A stretch of DNA of 64,000 bases from positions 9,831,965 through 9,895,964 of the forward strand of contig NC_089314.1 of NCBI RefSeq assembly GCF_036669915.1, written 5' to 3'. Below, in pieces: positions 11,181 to 23,700 of the stretch. The notes beneath the pieces are model-generated. The model was not told the DNA's origin, did not search any database, and saw only the letters and a program-made list of their open reading frames with translations. Origin of the DNA: Pocillopora verrucosa (lineage: Eukaryota > Cnidaria > Anthozoa > Scleractinia > Pocilloporidae). Both the position numbers and the translations under genes were made by a program. Position 1 is the stretch's first letter. Every line of letters begins with the position of its first letter.

Positions 11181-12112
11181 CGGAGTTCTTCAGTGATGCC
11201 TTACAGACCGTGAGAAAGAGAGGATCATACTGTTACCTTCTATAAGAGAGGATCACTGCTTTAGTTAAGCCATAACTCTCTTGTTAAGATGTTTCTTTGC
11301 CTTTTGATTAATACAAATAGATAACGTTTTTATCAACTCAAAGGGCGTTTTCCCACAGTTGCACAATAGCTTGTGGATCTTTCCTCGCATTCAAGTCATC
11401 TTAGTCCAATAATGATCATCATCTTTTCCCTAATGCATTAAAGCCGTTCATTTTCAAGCAATATTCTCGAATACAATGTTGAGGTTTGCCCAGGAACTGG
11501 CATAGACATTTCATACCTGTTAGCCTTAGCTTGCTTAAAAAGTCATCTCGATACGACTCCTTATTGTGTCTTTAGTAAGCGACAGGGCCTCTATTAACAC
11601 GATATAGTTGTCTCCTAACCAAACTCACGTGCAAGTAGTTTCATCTTAAATTTGTTAGGTGACCATTGCTGGACTTCTGTGGAATGTTCAGCTATCTTCT
11701 ATAACATATGCTGCACAAGCCAACACATTTCCCATTTTGATCGCACAAACGGTACCTCTAAAGTGATGATACCATAAGATTTAGGATCTTCATTATAAAA
11801 CCATGCAGACTTTTTTTTAACACCTGTTTATTGTAATCAAGTCAGTTATAACATAGATATATTCCACAGCTTTCTAGAGGTCGTTAAGCCTCTGAAAATC
11901 TGAAATAATGGCATGTAACTTAAATAGAAATAATCTGATGGGTTTCGACAGTAGTCGTTTATATCACCGGCAGTCTACTGCAACTTACAGGATTTTTATA
12001 GCCCCTTACGTGGTTATAGTCGCTTATATCACCATCAGCAGCCCCTTTTGAACACAAGAAATGTTTTATATTTGGAGTCAGGTGTTATGTGAAAGATAAA
12101 CTGACCGTGCTT
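11181..12112. other. Convergent intergenic region NXPE/GBP (left)
   Basis: The 3' flanks of two convergent genes. No coding exon is seen. A polyadenylation-type TTTATT lies near 11826 on the GBP side (AATAAA on the minus strand, about 280 nt past the GBP stop). Confidence 0.6.
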
Positions 12113-15100
12113 TTACGAAATAACACAAATTCCTCTCTTTTGTGGGGGAGGAGGTGGTCTGTTTGCGAGAGCAACAATTTGCTTCTGAAGCTCGACAATT
12201 TGGTCATTTCTTTTTTCCATTGACTGCCGCATCTGCTCCATTGACTCCTTAAAGGTTTGATTCTGCTGGACAATTGCCTCTCGATCCTTTCGCAGTTCCT
12301 CCATGTTTGCTGTCATCATATTGTGCATTTGCTCCCTTTGGGCTTCCATGTCCGCTTTAAACTGCTCTTCCAAGCGTTTCCTGTCTTCCTCTTGCTTAGC
12401 TTTCAGAATTTCCATCTGGAACACAAAACAAAATTCGATAATTGACATCTAAAACATTTTTAAGCTTATGTCTACTCAATCTTTCAATTGAACCGGAGCA
12501 TAGGAGAAAATGGCAATTAATCAGACTTGGGGGGGGGTGGAATAGGGACATCGGTAGAATGGTATTAGTATTGCACAAACATGGAAGTAACCCACGAAAA
12601 AGTGATCATGGATGATGTGCTAACACTTTGTATGTTACCTTCAAGTAACACCCGTGTAAAGTAAAGAAACAAAGCAAAGACAACAAAAAACAACAGCAAC
12701 AACGGCAACAAACAAAATCACCCAATAAACCAAAAAGCAAACGAAAAAAAAAAAACAGATACGAGGAAACCCACCTCTTTTTCTTTTGCACGCCTCTCCT
12801 CTTCCAACCGAGCATTCTCTTCCTAGAGTTCAATCATAAATCGTTTCGCATCATTGATATAGGTTGCAATCGGTATTTCAATGAGAACCAACTTTTGCCG
12901 CAAATGCAGTGGGATTTATAGCATATTCCATAAACCATGTTTTTACCATTACTATTAAAATTTTTGTAATCACCAATCGTCATCATTATTATTACTAATT
13001 TTTACATAACATACATAATCTGCACAATAAAGTAAAATTTTAGACGATAAATTGTGCTTTAAAAGCTTTATATAATTTTAAAACTGAGGTAAGAACATAC
13101 AGCAAGAAAAACACGACGCCTCCGACAAAGGCATGATACCAAATCCTGCTTTTGTTTTTCCAATGCTAGCGCTTGAGGCAAGTTTGTACAATTACCATTA
13201 AGCTACTCTACTGTAACTCCACGCTCGACAAATGTTTACCCTCAAAATTTTTTGACACAAGCGTAAGAAAACAAATTTAGGGAGACTGATCGAAATAAAA
13301 GACATAATCAGGTAACACGTAGGTATGTGCGTGGGCAATAGTATCTCTTTCGCTAATTATTAAAAGTGTCACCTCTATTCGTTGTCTCTCCTGCTCCTGA
13401 CGAGCCTTTTCTTGTCTTTCGAAAGCCAAAGACTCGTCGAAGTCTTTCAGCTGTTGTAGATACGCCATGTGTTTCTCCATCTCTGCCTGCATTTCCTACA
13501 ATGCCCAAATAAGAGTTTAGAAGACTTATTTGGCTTCACGAATAAACATAGGGATTTGCAGTAATATGTCCTATAACTTAAATCCGATTATTCGTTTTGC
13601 CGATGGTTTGCCCACTACTTTGCTTATATCTTGCTCGACTGCACTGGACTGATTTGAACGTTTTCAATTGATCAAAACAATCCCACATACACCTACCGGA
13701 TGAAACTCGTAAAACACTTGAGCGCAAATGTCCTTGGCTCCCTTTGCGTCACGTTTAAATCCCTGTTCAATTGCTGAGTAGCCACCAATGATCTGAGCAA
13801 AGCTCACTGATGCTCCATCCTTGCCGCTTAGCTCCCTCAGAATGGGGTCCAAGTGTTTTTCTTTCAAGGCCCTCAGCAATTTATGGCATTGTTCTTTCGT
13901 TTGTCGATTGTTCTCATCCTGCCATCGTTTCAACGCCTCGTTCATACTCTCCTAAAAAGAAATAACGATGCTTATTTCATAAGAATGTCGTAGTTTTAGT
14001 ATGAAACGTAGGCGTCCTCAGGACACTAAAGTACTGAGTGTTTCCTAACAGGAGCTGCGCTTATGAACCTCTGAGCCAATACTAACTCATGAAAAACTGC
14101 TGATTTGCCACACCTGTACTCAAAATGCCATTGAATTCATGAACTACCCACGGATGAATATCCTTCAATCTTCAAAAGCTTGTTAGGTCATTATGTGAGA
14201 AAATTTTTATGATCAGCACATTCATAATAACACTGTAATGTTGCAGTCGTACCATGAGCTCATCAAAATACTTCTCGCTACTCGAGGCGGAAACTCCAAC
14301 AGTTTCTTCCTGAAAAATCCTCATGCTCTCTCCAATAGCTCTTTCCTGAACCTGACGAATGTTATCGCTGTTACAAGGCAGTAAACCATCCAGCTCTGAC
14401 GTCATTACACTTTCATACACCTTTAAGGCGGCATGTTTCGCCTCAGTGCACTTAGTGTGCACAAAGGTCTCCCACGCACTCTGCACACTGGGTACTGTGC
14501 CAGGAGTGTTCAAGGCAGAAACGTAAATATTAACGAGAGCTGCCAGAGCTATGATTATAAAAAGATAAAAAATTAATTTCAGTGAAAAATTATATTTAAT
14601 TCATTGCGTAGTCAAGATCAAAGGGAAAAATAATTTACGGTCAGTAAATATCTTTGACGGGTATGACAAGGCGGGTTTTCCATCTCAAATTTCGTCTCTT
14701 TTGTACAAATTCTACAAAGTTATAAAACGTTATAAGCTTAGATTTTATGGGATTTATGAAAACGCAAATTTTTGAGCTGTGCTCTAAAAATTTACACTCA
14801 GAGCTATTTTTATAATCAGAAACTCTGGACATCTGGCGCTAAAAAAGCTGTCTGCATCTATGATCAATTTTTCTGATGACTATTTTCCATATAAGGCAAG
14901 TCACAAAATAAACGGAAAAAAGGTGTCCTTGCTTGACATGAATGACTCTGAAGGAAATGATCCCAATTCAATTCCCAAGGCCTTTTCGTTGAAAATAAGT
15001 TATGAAGTAAGGATCTGATTTTCATTTGTCCTGGATTTTCAACTAGGCCGTGAGAGGTCATACTGTGCACTGCGTCCATTCCCTTGATGCCATATACTCA

Positions 15101-16906
15101 TAAGAAAGTTTCAATTTAGTTTGCCTGAATTAAGTAGATTCAGGGCGCAGAAGGGGGGGGGGGTGGAGGTGGGGGGGTAAGGGGGGGTGGGCTGAGGAAA
15201 CAACCTACCTTCACAGTTACGTATTCTCCATCGTTAAAAACTGCGCTTAGGTGATAGCTTAGACCTAAGCAGTGCCTTGAACTCCTGAACTCCTTGGACA
15301 AATGACTTGTTCACGTCTTGCTGCACCTCGTCTCTGTTAAGGTTCAACACCACTTCCGGTCTGATGAAGGCGGAGGAAGCTTGAAAGCGTCAAACCCAGG
15401 GAAGAAGTTCAAGATACTCTCTGCCACTTGATTTGATTGGTCGCCTTTTGAAGTTGGATCGGACAAGAAACCTAGATGCAACAAAACTAACGTCAATTGA
15501 ATTGCTACCGTATTGAAAGATGACAGCCGTACTTCAGCACTGAAAAGCAACTCTTCGTAATGAGCACCGTAGCTCGTGAGCGAGTGTTTTTCCTACCTCT
15601 CTCTTCTGTTCAATCTGTTAAACAATGAAACCCCTGCCAACGATCCTGAGTTTTCCTTAATGGCATTATCCAATAAAAGTACTGTACAGTAAAAGTGGAA
15701 TTCATGCCTCAATGACATAACACTTATTAATAAGTTACCTCGAACAAATTGGCATAAAGTTATCCTTGAAAACAAACTTTATAAACCCACCCTTGTCAGG
15801 AAGTAATCCTTGATGCTGTGACAGTCCTTTGGAAGAGACAGCACAACATCTCTTAGCAGCCAGACGAAGAAGGGAAATGTTTTATGAAATTGACTTGCAT
15901 CAGCTTGCAAACTTTCTCCACCAACTGGATCACTCGTTTGTGCTGACGAACGAAGCTGAATTCGCTGAGAAAGTTTCACGATGAAGCTGTGATCAATGTT
16001 AAGGATTCGAGAAAAATGATAGAAGAAATCATCTGACTTGCATTTTAAATAGGTAGACAATACAAAGCTACCCCTCCATATTGAAATCCAGATCTGTTAG
16101 ATATCTATGCTCTTCACTGCGACGATGTCAGTGGTTCACAGTGCCTAGCTGATCTCGTGTAACAGTAATTTCTCTCTCTTTTTTTTACACTACATTTTCG
16201 TAATTCACGCATTCGCTCGATTTGTCTCCCGAGACATTGTTGCAGGAGGTCAGAAGATCTCTTCGTAACCAATTTGATTTGCAGGACGTCATTTACAGTG
16301 ACTTAGAATTGCTATTTAAATTATACAAAGAAAACACTTTTAATAGCCAGCTCGATATGAAAATTGGGCCGGAAAAAGTGGTAGAAGATTATTATAATAT
16401 AGAAATTATCCGTGTTGGCACCAACGTGGCAAAGAAAAAATATTTTCCTACCTTGAGAAAAATAATTTCATCCATTTCGTTTTCTCTTTCAAATGCTTCT
16501 TATTCGACGACTGAGCTTAAAATCTTTCGTCTTTCACATAAAAAAAACATAATTATTTGACTTCCTCGACCTTCTGACGTAGTCGATATTTCATTTTCCG
16601 TCGAAACTCAATCAAGATGCCTTTATCTAGTCATCGGCAATACTGAAACTGAACTGAGAGTTAAAGGAGGTCATTACTCCAGATAAACATCTATTCTAAG
16701 GCCACAAAGCAAAACCTCTGATTAGGGATACTCTAGTCCGTCAAGATCAGTTCTGGTCGGTACACCAGCAGAGTTGTAAATCCGTACCGAAGCCAGAAGA
16801 ATGGTCAGTGTAAAAATACAGTGATCGTCCGATCCATCACTTGACACGGCGTCTATGCCTTCAGAGTCAAGACAAAACCACTTGTGAATTCCTTTCCATT
16901 GGAGTC
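12113..16906 (-). pseudogene. Guanylate-binding protein, 5'-truncated and frameshifted copy (left)
   Basis: Minus-strand counterpart of the intact gene at 41081-47507. Exons 3-10 are present: 16732-16906, 15791-15986, 15209-15481, 14253-14548, 13697-13951, 13373-13495, 12775-12822 and 12113-12415. Exons 1 and 2, with the start codon and P-loop, are missing because the arm stops at the N gap. Exon 3 has two one-base insertions around the ACAGTGGTTTTGCTTGAC block. Exon 5 lacks single bases at its start, in the CAGACCCGG block and near its donor. The U12 donor of intron 3 is changed to GTATCCCTAA. Exons 6-10 are open and keep the CVIS CaaX end. This could be a true decaying copy or a low-accuracy contig end. 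Confidence 0.8.
15987..16731 (-). other. U12-type intron of the left GBP copy, altered donor
   Basis: Matches the right-arm GBP intron 3, with the same TCCTTAAC branch site, but the donor reads GTATCCCTAA instead of GTATCCTTAA. That removes one of the most conserved U12 donor bases. Confidence 0.6.
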
Positions 16907-17212
16907 CTTTTTCACAGGAAAAGAATGTAAAGAAAGTCTGAGTCGCGAAAACTAGAACGGATACCGGAAATGGAATACAAAATTTACCACACACACACAG
17001 TTTGTTGCCTTTAGCTGCCAGAAATTGGAAGGAATATTGCTTTTTTATTTACCTTCTATATCAGAAACTAGATGAAAATCATAATTACATTACACACATA
17101 AAGAAGGTGAATAAAGTGTTAATTTTAAGATGGAAAATAGTTGGCAACAAATTGTAGTAGATCAAACAAAATAGTGACGAAAGAACGGACTCTGACTTAA
17201 ATTGCACCTCAA

Positions 17213-17312
17213 NNNNNNNNNNNNNNNNNNNNNNNNNNNNNNNNNNNNNNNNNNNNNNNNNNNNNNNNNNNNNNNNNNNNNNNNNNNNNNNNNNNNNNNN
17301 NNNNNNNNNNNN
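17213..17312. other. Assembly gap (100 N)
   Basis: Exactly 100 Ns, the conventional length for a scaffold join of unknown size. It coincides with the inner end of the left inverted-repeat arm, so both the junction and the missing 5' half of the left GBP copy depend on whatever belongs here. Confidence 0.99.
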
Positions 17313-19618
17313 GTTTGAGATAAGTCTCTATGATGTGTATTTTACTTTTTCTCTGTGTAAAAGAGGCGAAATGACCATACTTTATATAGTGAATGCTACA
17401 AATATGAGAATACAGTTTCATTAGAACGCAGTCTTTTAAAGATAGGAAAATTTTATCCACTGACTGTGTGAAATGCTAAAAACTCCCTTCACATTGAAAT
17501 AATGTACATTTGCGTCCTTTGAATTTGGGTGTTCAATCAGTCACATTATTCTGTGAAATCCGGGACAAAACCGTAAAGCAATCGCTTTTTGGTTTAAACT
17601 GGCTGATTTTGAAATAAAATACTCAGTAATTCAAGGCAAATTTAAGTTTATAACATTCATTCAGTTTCTTCTGCTTACATAAATTGTCACAGAGTCAAAC
17701 GCAAAGGCAATATTCCCAGTTTTCCCTATATCATTTAAAATTCATTTTCATTCATGTTTGTTGGCACTGATTCTTGGAATACTGACTTTATATTCTGAAA
17801 TGCATCTTCTTTGAAGTTCAGTTTCGAGAAATTCCAAATGATGAAAGTCTAAAGAGACCCACTTATGCTTCGGCTTGGTGAAAATTCAACGATGATCGTC
17901 GGAGAATACTTTTAATTAAAATGCATTTAATTAAAATGCAAATGAAATTTAAAAAAACGACACCATTCATTACCTTTTGTTATGTTAGTTTACAAACCAA
18001 GACGTTTAAAAGGTTTCGATGGTAAAAAAGGAGAAAAAAAAAAAAAAAACAAGAGAACCAGCTGGCTCAGGAATTGGCTGTTGAGACCAACCCATATCGC
18101 ATTGCAAAACGCGGTTTCCAGCATTTCTCTGGTTTTTATCCAAGCTGAAAATTTCACTCTGCAAAGACAAAGGTGTGATCAGGTTTAAAGTCAACAGTTT
18201 TTTTTAACAAACCTGTCTGATGGTTTATTTATTTTCCTCATTAATTCATAAGTTTCTCACCGCAACAACAAGTTAGCTTGGAGCAATAGACAAGCGTCAT
18301 CCAAACCACAGCGGAAAAAAAAGCAGCCTGTGAGTATTTTACATGTGTTTTGTCTCGCAGAAGTCCTTAGTTTACATTTGAATGTAACTTTACGCTCTTA
18401 GAGAGAAATTTATTCATCATAAGAGATAAATGTGAAAAACGGGCGTGTTAATGTCTCCTGAATACTATTGGGATAAAAGAGGAGAGAAAATCCTTCAACC
18501 TGATTGCAAAGCAAGCTACAAGGATGACAGAATATTCTTTTAAAAATTCAAGTCAAATAAAATATCATATGATATATACATCCTGTAGGATTATTTTAAA
18601 ATTTCTAAAATTGAGATTTTATGCACTTTGCTAAAAGCAGCTGTCAATGATCGGTCGAGGGAAATTTTGGTTAAAAACATGTTAGACCAACCTCACAAAT
18701 TTTGTTGTTGCTTTTTTGTAAAGGCAAAGAAGTGTAGCGATTGCTTACCTTTTACGCCTTCCAACAAGACTGAATCTCAATGATAACCCACATGAAAGCG
18801 TGCTCTAATGCAAGCTAGGATGTTGCGAAAATATTCGTGTGGTAAGGTTGTTAAAAGCTTCCCTTGAAAGCCTGGGCTTCGTTGACTGCTGAGAACATTT
18901 CGGTGTGGTCACATACGTACATTGGCGTTGTTTTCATTGCTCATTATACAATATGAAAATTGAAAAATTTCAAGTCGTGAAAATTAATTAAGTCTGCTGT
19001 TCTCCACGACAGCCGTCCACATATAGGGCACAGACGAAAGATTTTGCCATGAATAAGTGTCACTTTTTAAGCTGGCGTATCCTTATCGAAAAAAATTAAG
19101 GCTTGCTTCGGTTGTAATTATGCGAACGATTCAGTTATAATGTAGCAATAGCAGAGAAAGCGTGAATTAAAGTTTAGTGTAAAAATTTTTATCAAAAAAC
19201 AAAAAAAAAAAAAAAAAGGGGGTGCGTGATTCTAATAGTTTTTGGTGACTTGTTAGGAAACGCAGTGGTGGCCGTTATAGAAAGGTGGCTTTTAATGGAA
19301 GTTCCACTTTAAAAAAATGTTTTATGAAATTTGGATTTTTTTGATGAATAGTTCATTTTAAATACTGGCTCAGGGTCTCCAAGGAAACCTAGCCGCATGA
19401 GGTCTCAGAGGCCTTGGTTATGAAGTATAATAGAGTCCACTCCGTATGTTGCAACTCGCATAAATTAAGGTCAAAAAGGGAAACCTAATGACCCAAAAGT
19501 TTATTGAGAAAAAAAAGTTCTGAAGAGTTAAATCGGGAAATTCCTAATGGCTAATTGATTTATGTTTTCCATTTTCTATTTTTTAATCTTTGTTTTTGTA
19601 TTTTTCTCCCCTTTTCAG
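17313..19618. other. Non-coding stretch between the gap and GPCR 1
   Basis: No exon is recognised with confidence. It includes A runs near 18038 and 19200 and a short tandem of TTTAATTAAAATGCA at about 17925-17945. The promoter and 5' UTR exon of the GPCR at 19626 probably lie here, since an intron acceptor (CTTTTCAG, ending at 19618) precedes its start. Confidence 0.5.
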
Positions 19619-19625
19619 TGCAGAG

Positions 19626-20714
19626 ATGCCAAGCTCCAAGGATACGGAGACACCCCTTACCAAGGCAGAGTCTATCGCGTTAACCGCAGCCTTTGGTTTG
19701 ATTGCGCTGACCATAATCATTGGAAACTCTGTGACTATTGCAGCTTTTACAAAAACAAGCCTTAACCGACGACCAACCCACTATTTTCTCATCTCCCTTG
19801 CGGTGGCTGATTTGATGGTTGGGGCACTGGCAATGCCACTTTATATCTTCCATTTTGTAAATCCAGATTTGTGGAGTACAAGTGAAGTTATTCAAGCCGT
19901 TTATTACAGTTGCGATATTGTCTCTGGCATGGCGTCTGTTTTCACCTTAGCAGTCGTATCTGTCGAGAGACTGTATGCCGTTGGTTGGCCGTGGAAGTAT
20001 CGTCATTATACTCCGCTGAAGTGTTACATAGTTGCCGTATCGGGCACCTGGATCCTGGCAGTGGCCATCTGCTGCCTCTATTTGTTTTTTCGATTTAAGT
20101 TCATCTCAGGCGTCGTTCACACAGTAACCGTTGCATCTTTGTCCGTGTCGCTTACAGTGGCTTGCTCTGCCTACAGTGCTTTGTGGCTCCGGATCAAGTA
20201 TCGAAGACGACGTCGAAGAGGGGTTGAAAAAGACAAAAGGCTCGCTATAACGTTGTTTCTTATCACAGGAATTTTCATCGTGACTTGGATGCCTTTTGAG
20301 GTTATCATTATAATTGTCCATTTTTGCCACTATTGCAAAAACCCATCTCACAGGCTCGTTTATGTCATAAAATTACTTCAGTATAGTAATTCGTTCGTAA
20401 ACACCCTTGTGTATTCATTTCGAATGCAAGACTTCCGTAGAGCTATCCTTAATGTCTTCCGCAGCGGTTCTTTGAGTTCCAGGGGCAACATGCGGGTCAG
20501 AAACGCGGCAGGGATCACTCTGACATCTGTCTCCAATCTCGTCAACTCCTGCTCAGCGGTGAATTTAAACATCATATATGGTGAAAGCCAGTTGAAGAGC
20601 AGCTATGGTGCAACAGGGCATAGACGACTGGCAAGGAGGAGAGCTGATTTATTTCTGATGCATAAAAAGGGAAAATATTCTCCTAGTAAACTGCACGCTG
20701 CTGAAAACGTATGA
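19626..20714 (+). CDS. Class A (rhodopsin-like) GPCR, amine-receptor-like
   Basis: A 362-aa seven-helix receptor in one coding exon. The ATG at 19626 is chosen because a typical acceptor ends at 19618, so the in-frame ATG at 19590 would be intronic. Landmarks are IIGNSV (TM1), SLAVADL (TM2), VERLYAV (the E/DRY site), SGTW (TM4), TWMPF (TM6) and NTLVYSF (NPxxY with P changed to T). Counting back from the ER of TM3 puts an Asp at 3.32, the amine-contacting position. The usual Cys at 3.25 is absent and extracellular loop 2 has no obvious partner Cys. TM5 lacks its usual Pro. The C-tail is long and basic. The ligand is not assignable. Confidence 0.9.
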   Translation: MPSSKDTETPLTKAESIALTAAFGLIALTIIIGNSVTIAAFTKTSLNRRPTHYFLISLAVADLMVGALAMPLYIFHFVNPDLWSTSEVIQAVYYSCDIVSGMASVFTLAVVSVERLYAVGWPWKYRHYTPLKCYIVAVSGTWILAVAICCLYLFFRFKFISGVVHTVTVASLSVSLTVACSAYSALWLRIKYRRRRRRGVEKDKRLAITLFLITGIFIVTWMPFEVIIIIVHFCHYCKNPSHRLVYVIKLLQYSNSFVNTLVYSFRMQDFRRAILNVFRSGSLSSRGNMRVRNAAGITLTSVSNLVNSCSAVNLNIIYGESQLKSSYGATGHRRLARRRADLFLMHKKGKYSPSKLHAAENV

Positions 20715-23700
20715 TGAGGCGTGAGATTTATCAATTTCAAACCGTTTGAGAATGTTTGGTGTTTGTGAAAAAGCAACTACACTTTGTGTGGGGAAGGTTT
20801 CTTTTTTTTCTTTAAAAATACCAGCTAGTTTAATCATGCTATACCAGCTTAAATTCTGTGTAGCCAACCAAGCCTCTACGGATCTTTTCTTTTCGATTTC
20901 TTTTTTTAATCAGCCTTAAGACTCAGCCTTATGACACTAACAATGCCGATAGTTGCATTTAAGGAGGCTCCATAGGCTTTTTGCTCAATGTTGGCGGGCG
21001 CCAAAAGGTAATAACCAAGGTTCGGAGTATCGTTTGCTGTAGTAACAATAAAATCAAAATGATTCTCGTCATTAAGCTAAGGCTCCACGAAGGGAGGCGC
21101 TCGCGAGTGATAATTAGCGTTAGGAATTCCAACGAAGGAGACGCGATAAATCTTACTCGAAAGAACCCTATTTTCTTTGTCGCAAAACATTACGTAATGG
21201 GATAGAACTTCGTTGAGATTGGTATCTAAGCATGCGTAGACTTTCGAATCTGTAGTCTTTTGGCAATCTTTCCCACGGTGTTTTCTTTTCGGTTGACCTC
21301 TTTTTCGGGTGTAGAAGGCTTATGAATATTTCGGTAGAAATTTCTGGAAACCCTGGATTTTATCACATAAAAACTGTATAGAGTTAAAGTGTTTTTCACG
21401 CACCTTTTCAGATGACAATGGCCGGATCGTATCGAGCCGCCATGTTTGTTTTGCATGTTGACGCTCGCCCTATGTTCGCACCCAAATCTCGCGCGGTCAA
21501 AAACCCTATGTAGCTCCTTAAACGTTTTTCAAATATTACTAAATACCTCTGTCTACCAGCAGGCCTGGTAACATATTAAAATCAAATTAACAAAGGAGGA
21601 GAGGGGGGATAAGATGGGTTCAGCTAATTTCAATTCGTCAGATAAGTATTATGCTTGACTGCTGAATCTTAAAAACCGACAAAAATGTATAGGTGCAGTG
21701 CGATAGAGCTTCTTCCTCAAAAAATTAAAGGTATTTGAGAAAATAAGGAAGGTGACTGTTTTTTAGACATCGTAATCCAACAAGCAGCGGGAAGAAGAAA
21801 AGAAGTGCGCAAAAAGAAATGAAGTTTAAGTCATGAAATATGTTAATTATATCATTAGGACTAAGGACTACGTTGGGATTTTTAAATTTAAGTCCACTTT
21901 TAATTTTCTGGAACAAGAGAGGATTAAATTGAGATATTTCATTCCTCCATGTTGGTTCAAATGCAAAAAGATTCCTATAAAATGATGTTTAGTGCACTCA
22001 CAGTTTCGGTTTAAAAAAGCCTCTTTGAGTCTTAAATTTGGTTCACTCGGTTGCTGGATACTTTGAATTCAAAAAAATGACTCGAGGTAGACCATCTTCC
22101 CCTGGAGTAGGACCAGTTTAGTCTCTTTGCTCGCAATAATTCCTACTTGTCAGTGATGACCAACTTCGAGCGGTTTCTCGCCAAAAACAAGGTAACTCAC
22201 ATTTTTGAAAGGCGGCAAATGAGACAATCACTATCAAAATATAAAATCATTCCAGACAGGTGTATTTTTTTTTTCAATGATTGATACTGCAACAATTGCC
22301 AACGGAACTCGTCAATGATATTGTCGTTCGATCGTTCCGTTAGGTGATATTTTAAAACGCTGTAATGTCTTGCGAGGGGCAACGATTTCAGTCCCAGACT
22401 TTGAGTGTCTTTATTTATTTACCAATTTTAAAAACAATCAGTGAAACTACACACAGATGAATTCGAGACAGATTCATTTTTTACATCCAATGCAGCAACT
22501 GTTAATTATGAGAAACTTAACCCAAATCGTCATCGATATTGCCCTTCGCCTGTTTCATACAATGATATTGTTGTCTGAGGTGTAATGTCTATTTCAGTCA
22601 CACATTTAAAATACCTTTACGTCATGTCAACAACGGATATGTAAAATACGTCTCCCAAAACGAAAATTCTCTTCTTTAGATACCTACGTATCGACGAATT
22701 AAAGATCCCATCTAGAAGAGTTCGACACACACACATAAAAAAACGACAACAACGAAAAAAGAACACAGTACCTAAATTAAATACACCAATATTGCTTTTG
22801 TTTTGAGAGGCCAACATAAGTAAACGTGTGAGTCGATAAGAATGTAACACAGGATGTAAATAATAAAAAAATGGCAACTTTATTGATAAAGTCACCATTA
22901 ACGATACGACAAATGGTGTCATAATTCATTCTACGTTCATGAAGAGCCTGTTTTTGTATTATTCCTAGAGAGCAAAGTATACTTTGCTTTGCTATGCTTT
23001 GGTGTAAAAGTGAACTTTTGTATCAAAATGGATTGTTCAATATTCGTTTCATTCACGATAGCTTTTTTCCTAAAGGATTCTTGCCCAACAAGTATTCTAA
23101 TTTGAACATTGGTCATTTGCAGAAGGCAACAATATGAAGATGATTCAAACGAATTTTCTCAGTGTCTGCCCACACTGTACGTTTTTGGCCGTCGTAAAAG
23201 CTCCATAAGTCCTTCTTCACTATCCTTACATTTTGAAATTGAACTTGAAACTGCCAGCTTTATGACAATAACAACGAAATTCTACTCGCCAGCCGGATGC
23301 ACCTATATTTGTTCACAACAGGTCAGCGTGCCTGCTTGCTGTACAATTGACTCACGCAGAAATAATCAATTTTAAAAGGTATAATAATAATTTAATAAAT
23401 TTGATAAATTTATTTCATCCAACCATATGACCAAAATTCCAGAACTTTCAGCTTGAGCCTGAACTGAATTTTGTAGCTCAAAAATCATGACTAAAGTAAA
23501 CACCCTTTTTTTTTCATCCCGTGGGAAAATTTTCATGTCGCCATATCTATTTCAGGGTGGTTCAACGAAGACTAAGAAAATTTCTTCACACAGGCAGTAA
23601 ACTTAAACCTGACAATAAAGTTTCGTTTACTTTTCCTTTCTTCTTCGTTTTGCTTTCCCTTGTTCTACCTGAAAGAAGAGGTACGATTTTTGTGCTGTAC

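Larger units (their letters stand above)
1..17212. repeat. Left arm of a 17.2 kb inverted repeat
   Basis: Base 1 pairs with 59620 and base 17212 with about 42431 in reverse complement. Paired coordinates sum to 59618-59621 from the outer end to about 14.5 kb, so there are only a few net single-base indels, mostly in homopolymers. Further in, the sums drift: 59615-59623 across GBP exon 5, 59612 at exon 4, 59606-59608 at exon 3 and 59643 at the N gap, together with many substitutions. The outer boundary is not visible because the arm starts at the window edge. It contains CWF19L1 3' exons, a tRNA-Leu, an NXPE-like gene and a broken GBP gene. Confidence 0.97.

Noticed and set aside
16222..16560. 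112-aa open frame antisense in the left GBP U12 intron
   Set aside because: The mirror region in the right arm carries a one-base difference that breaks the frame, and there is no recognisable domain.
19590..19625. Upstream in-frame ATG for GPCR 1
   Set aside because: A strong intron acceptor ends at 19618, between this ATG and the one at 19626, so the extension would be intronic.
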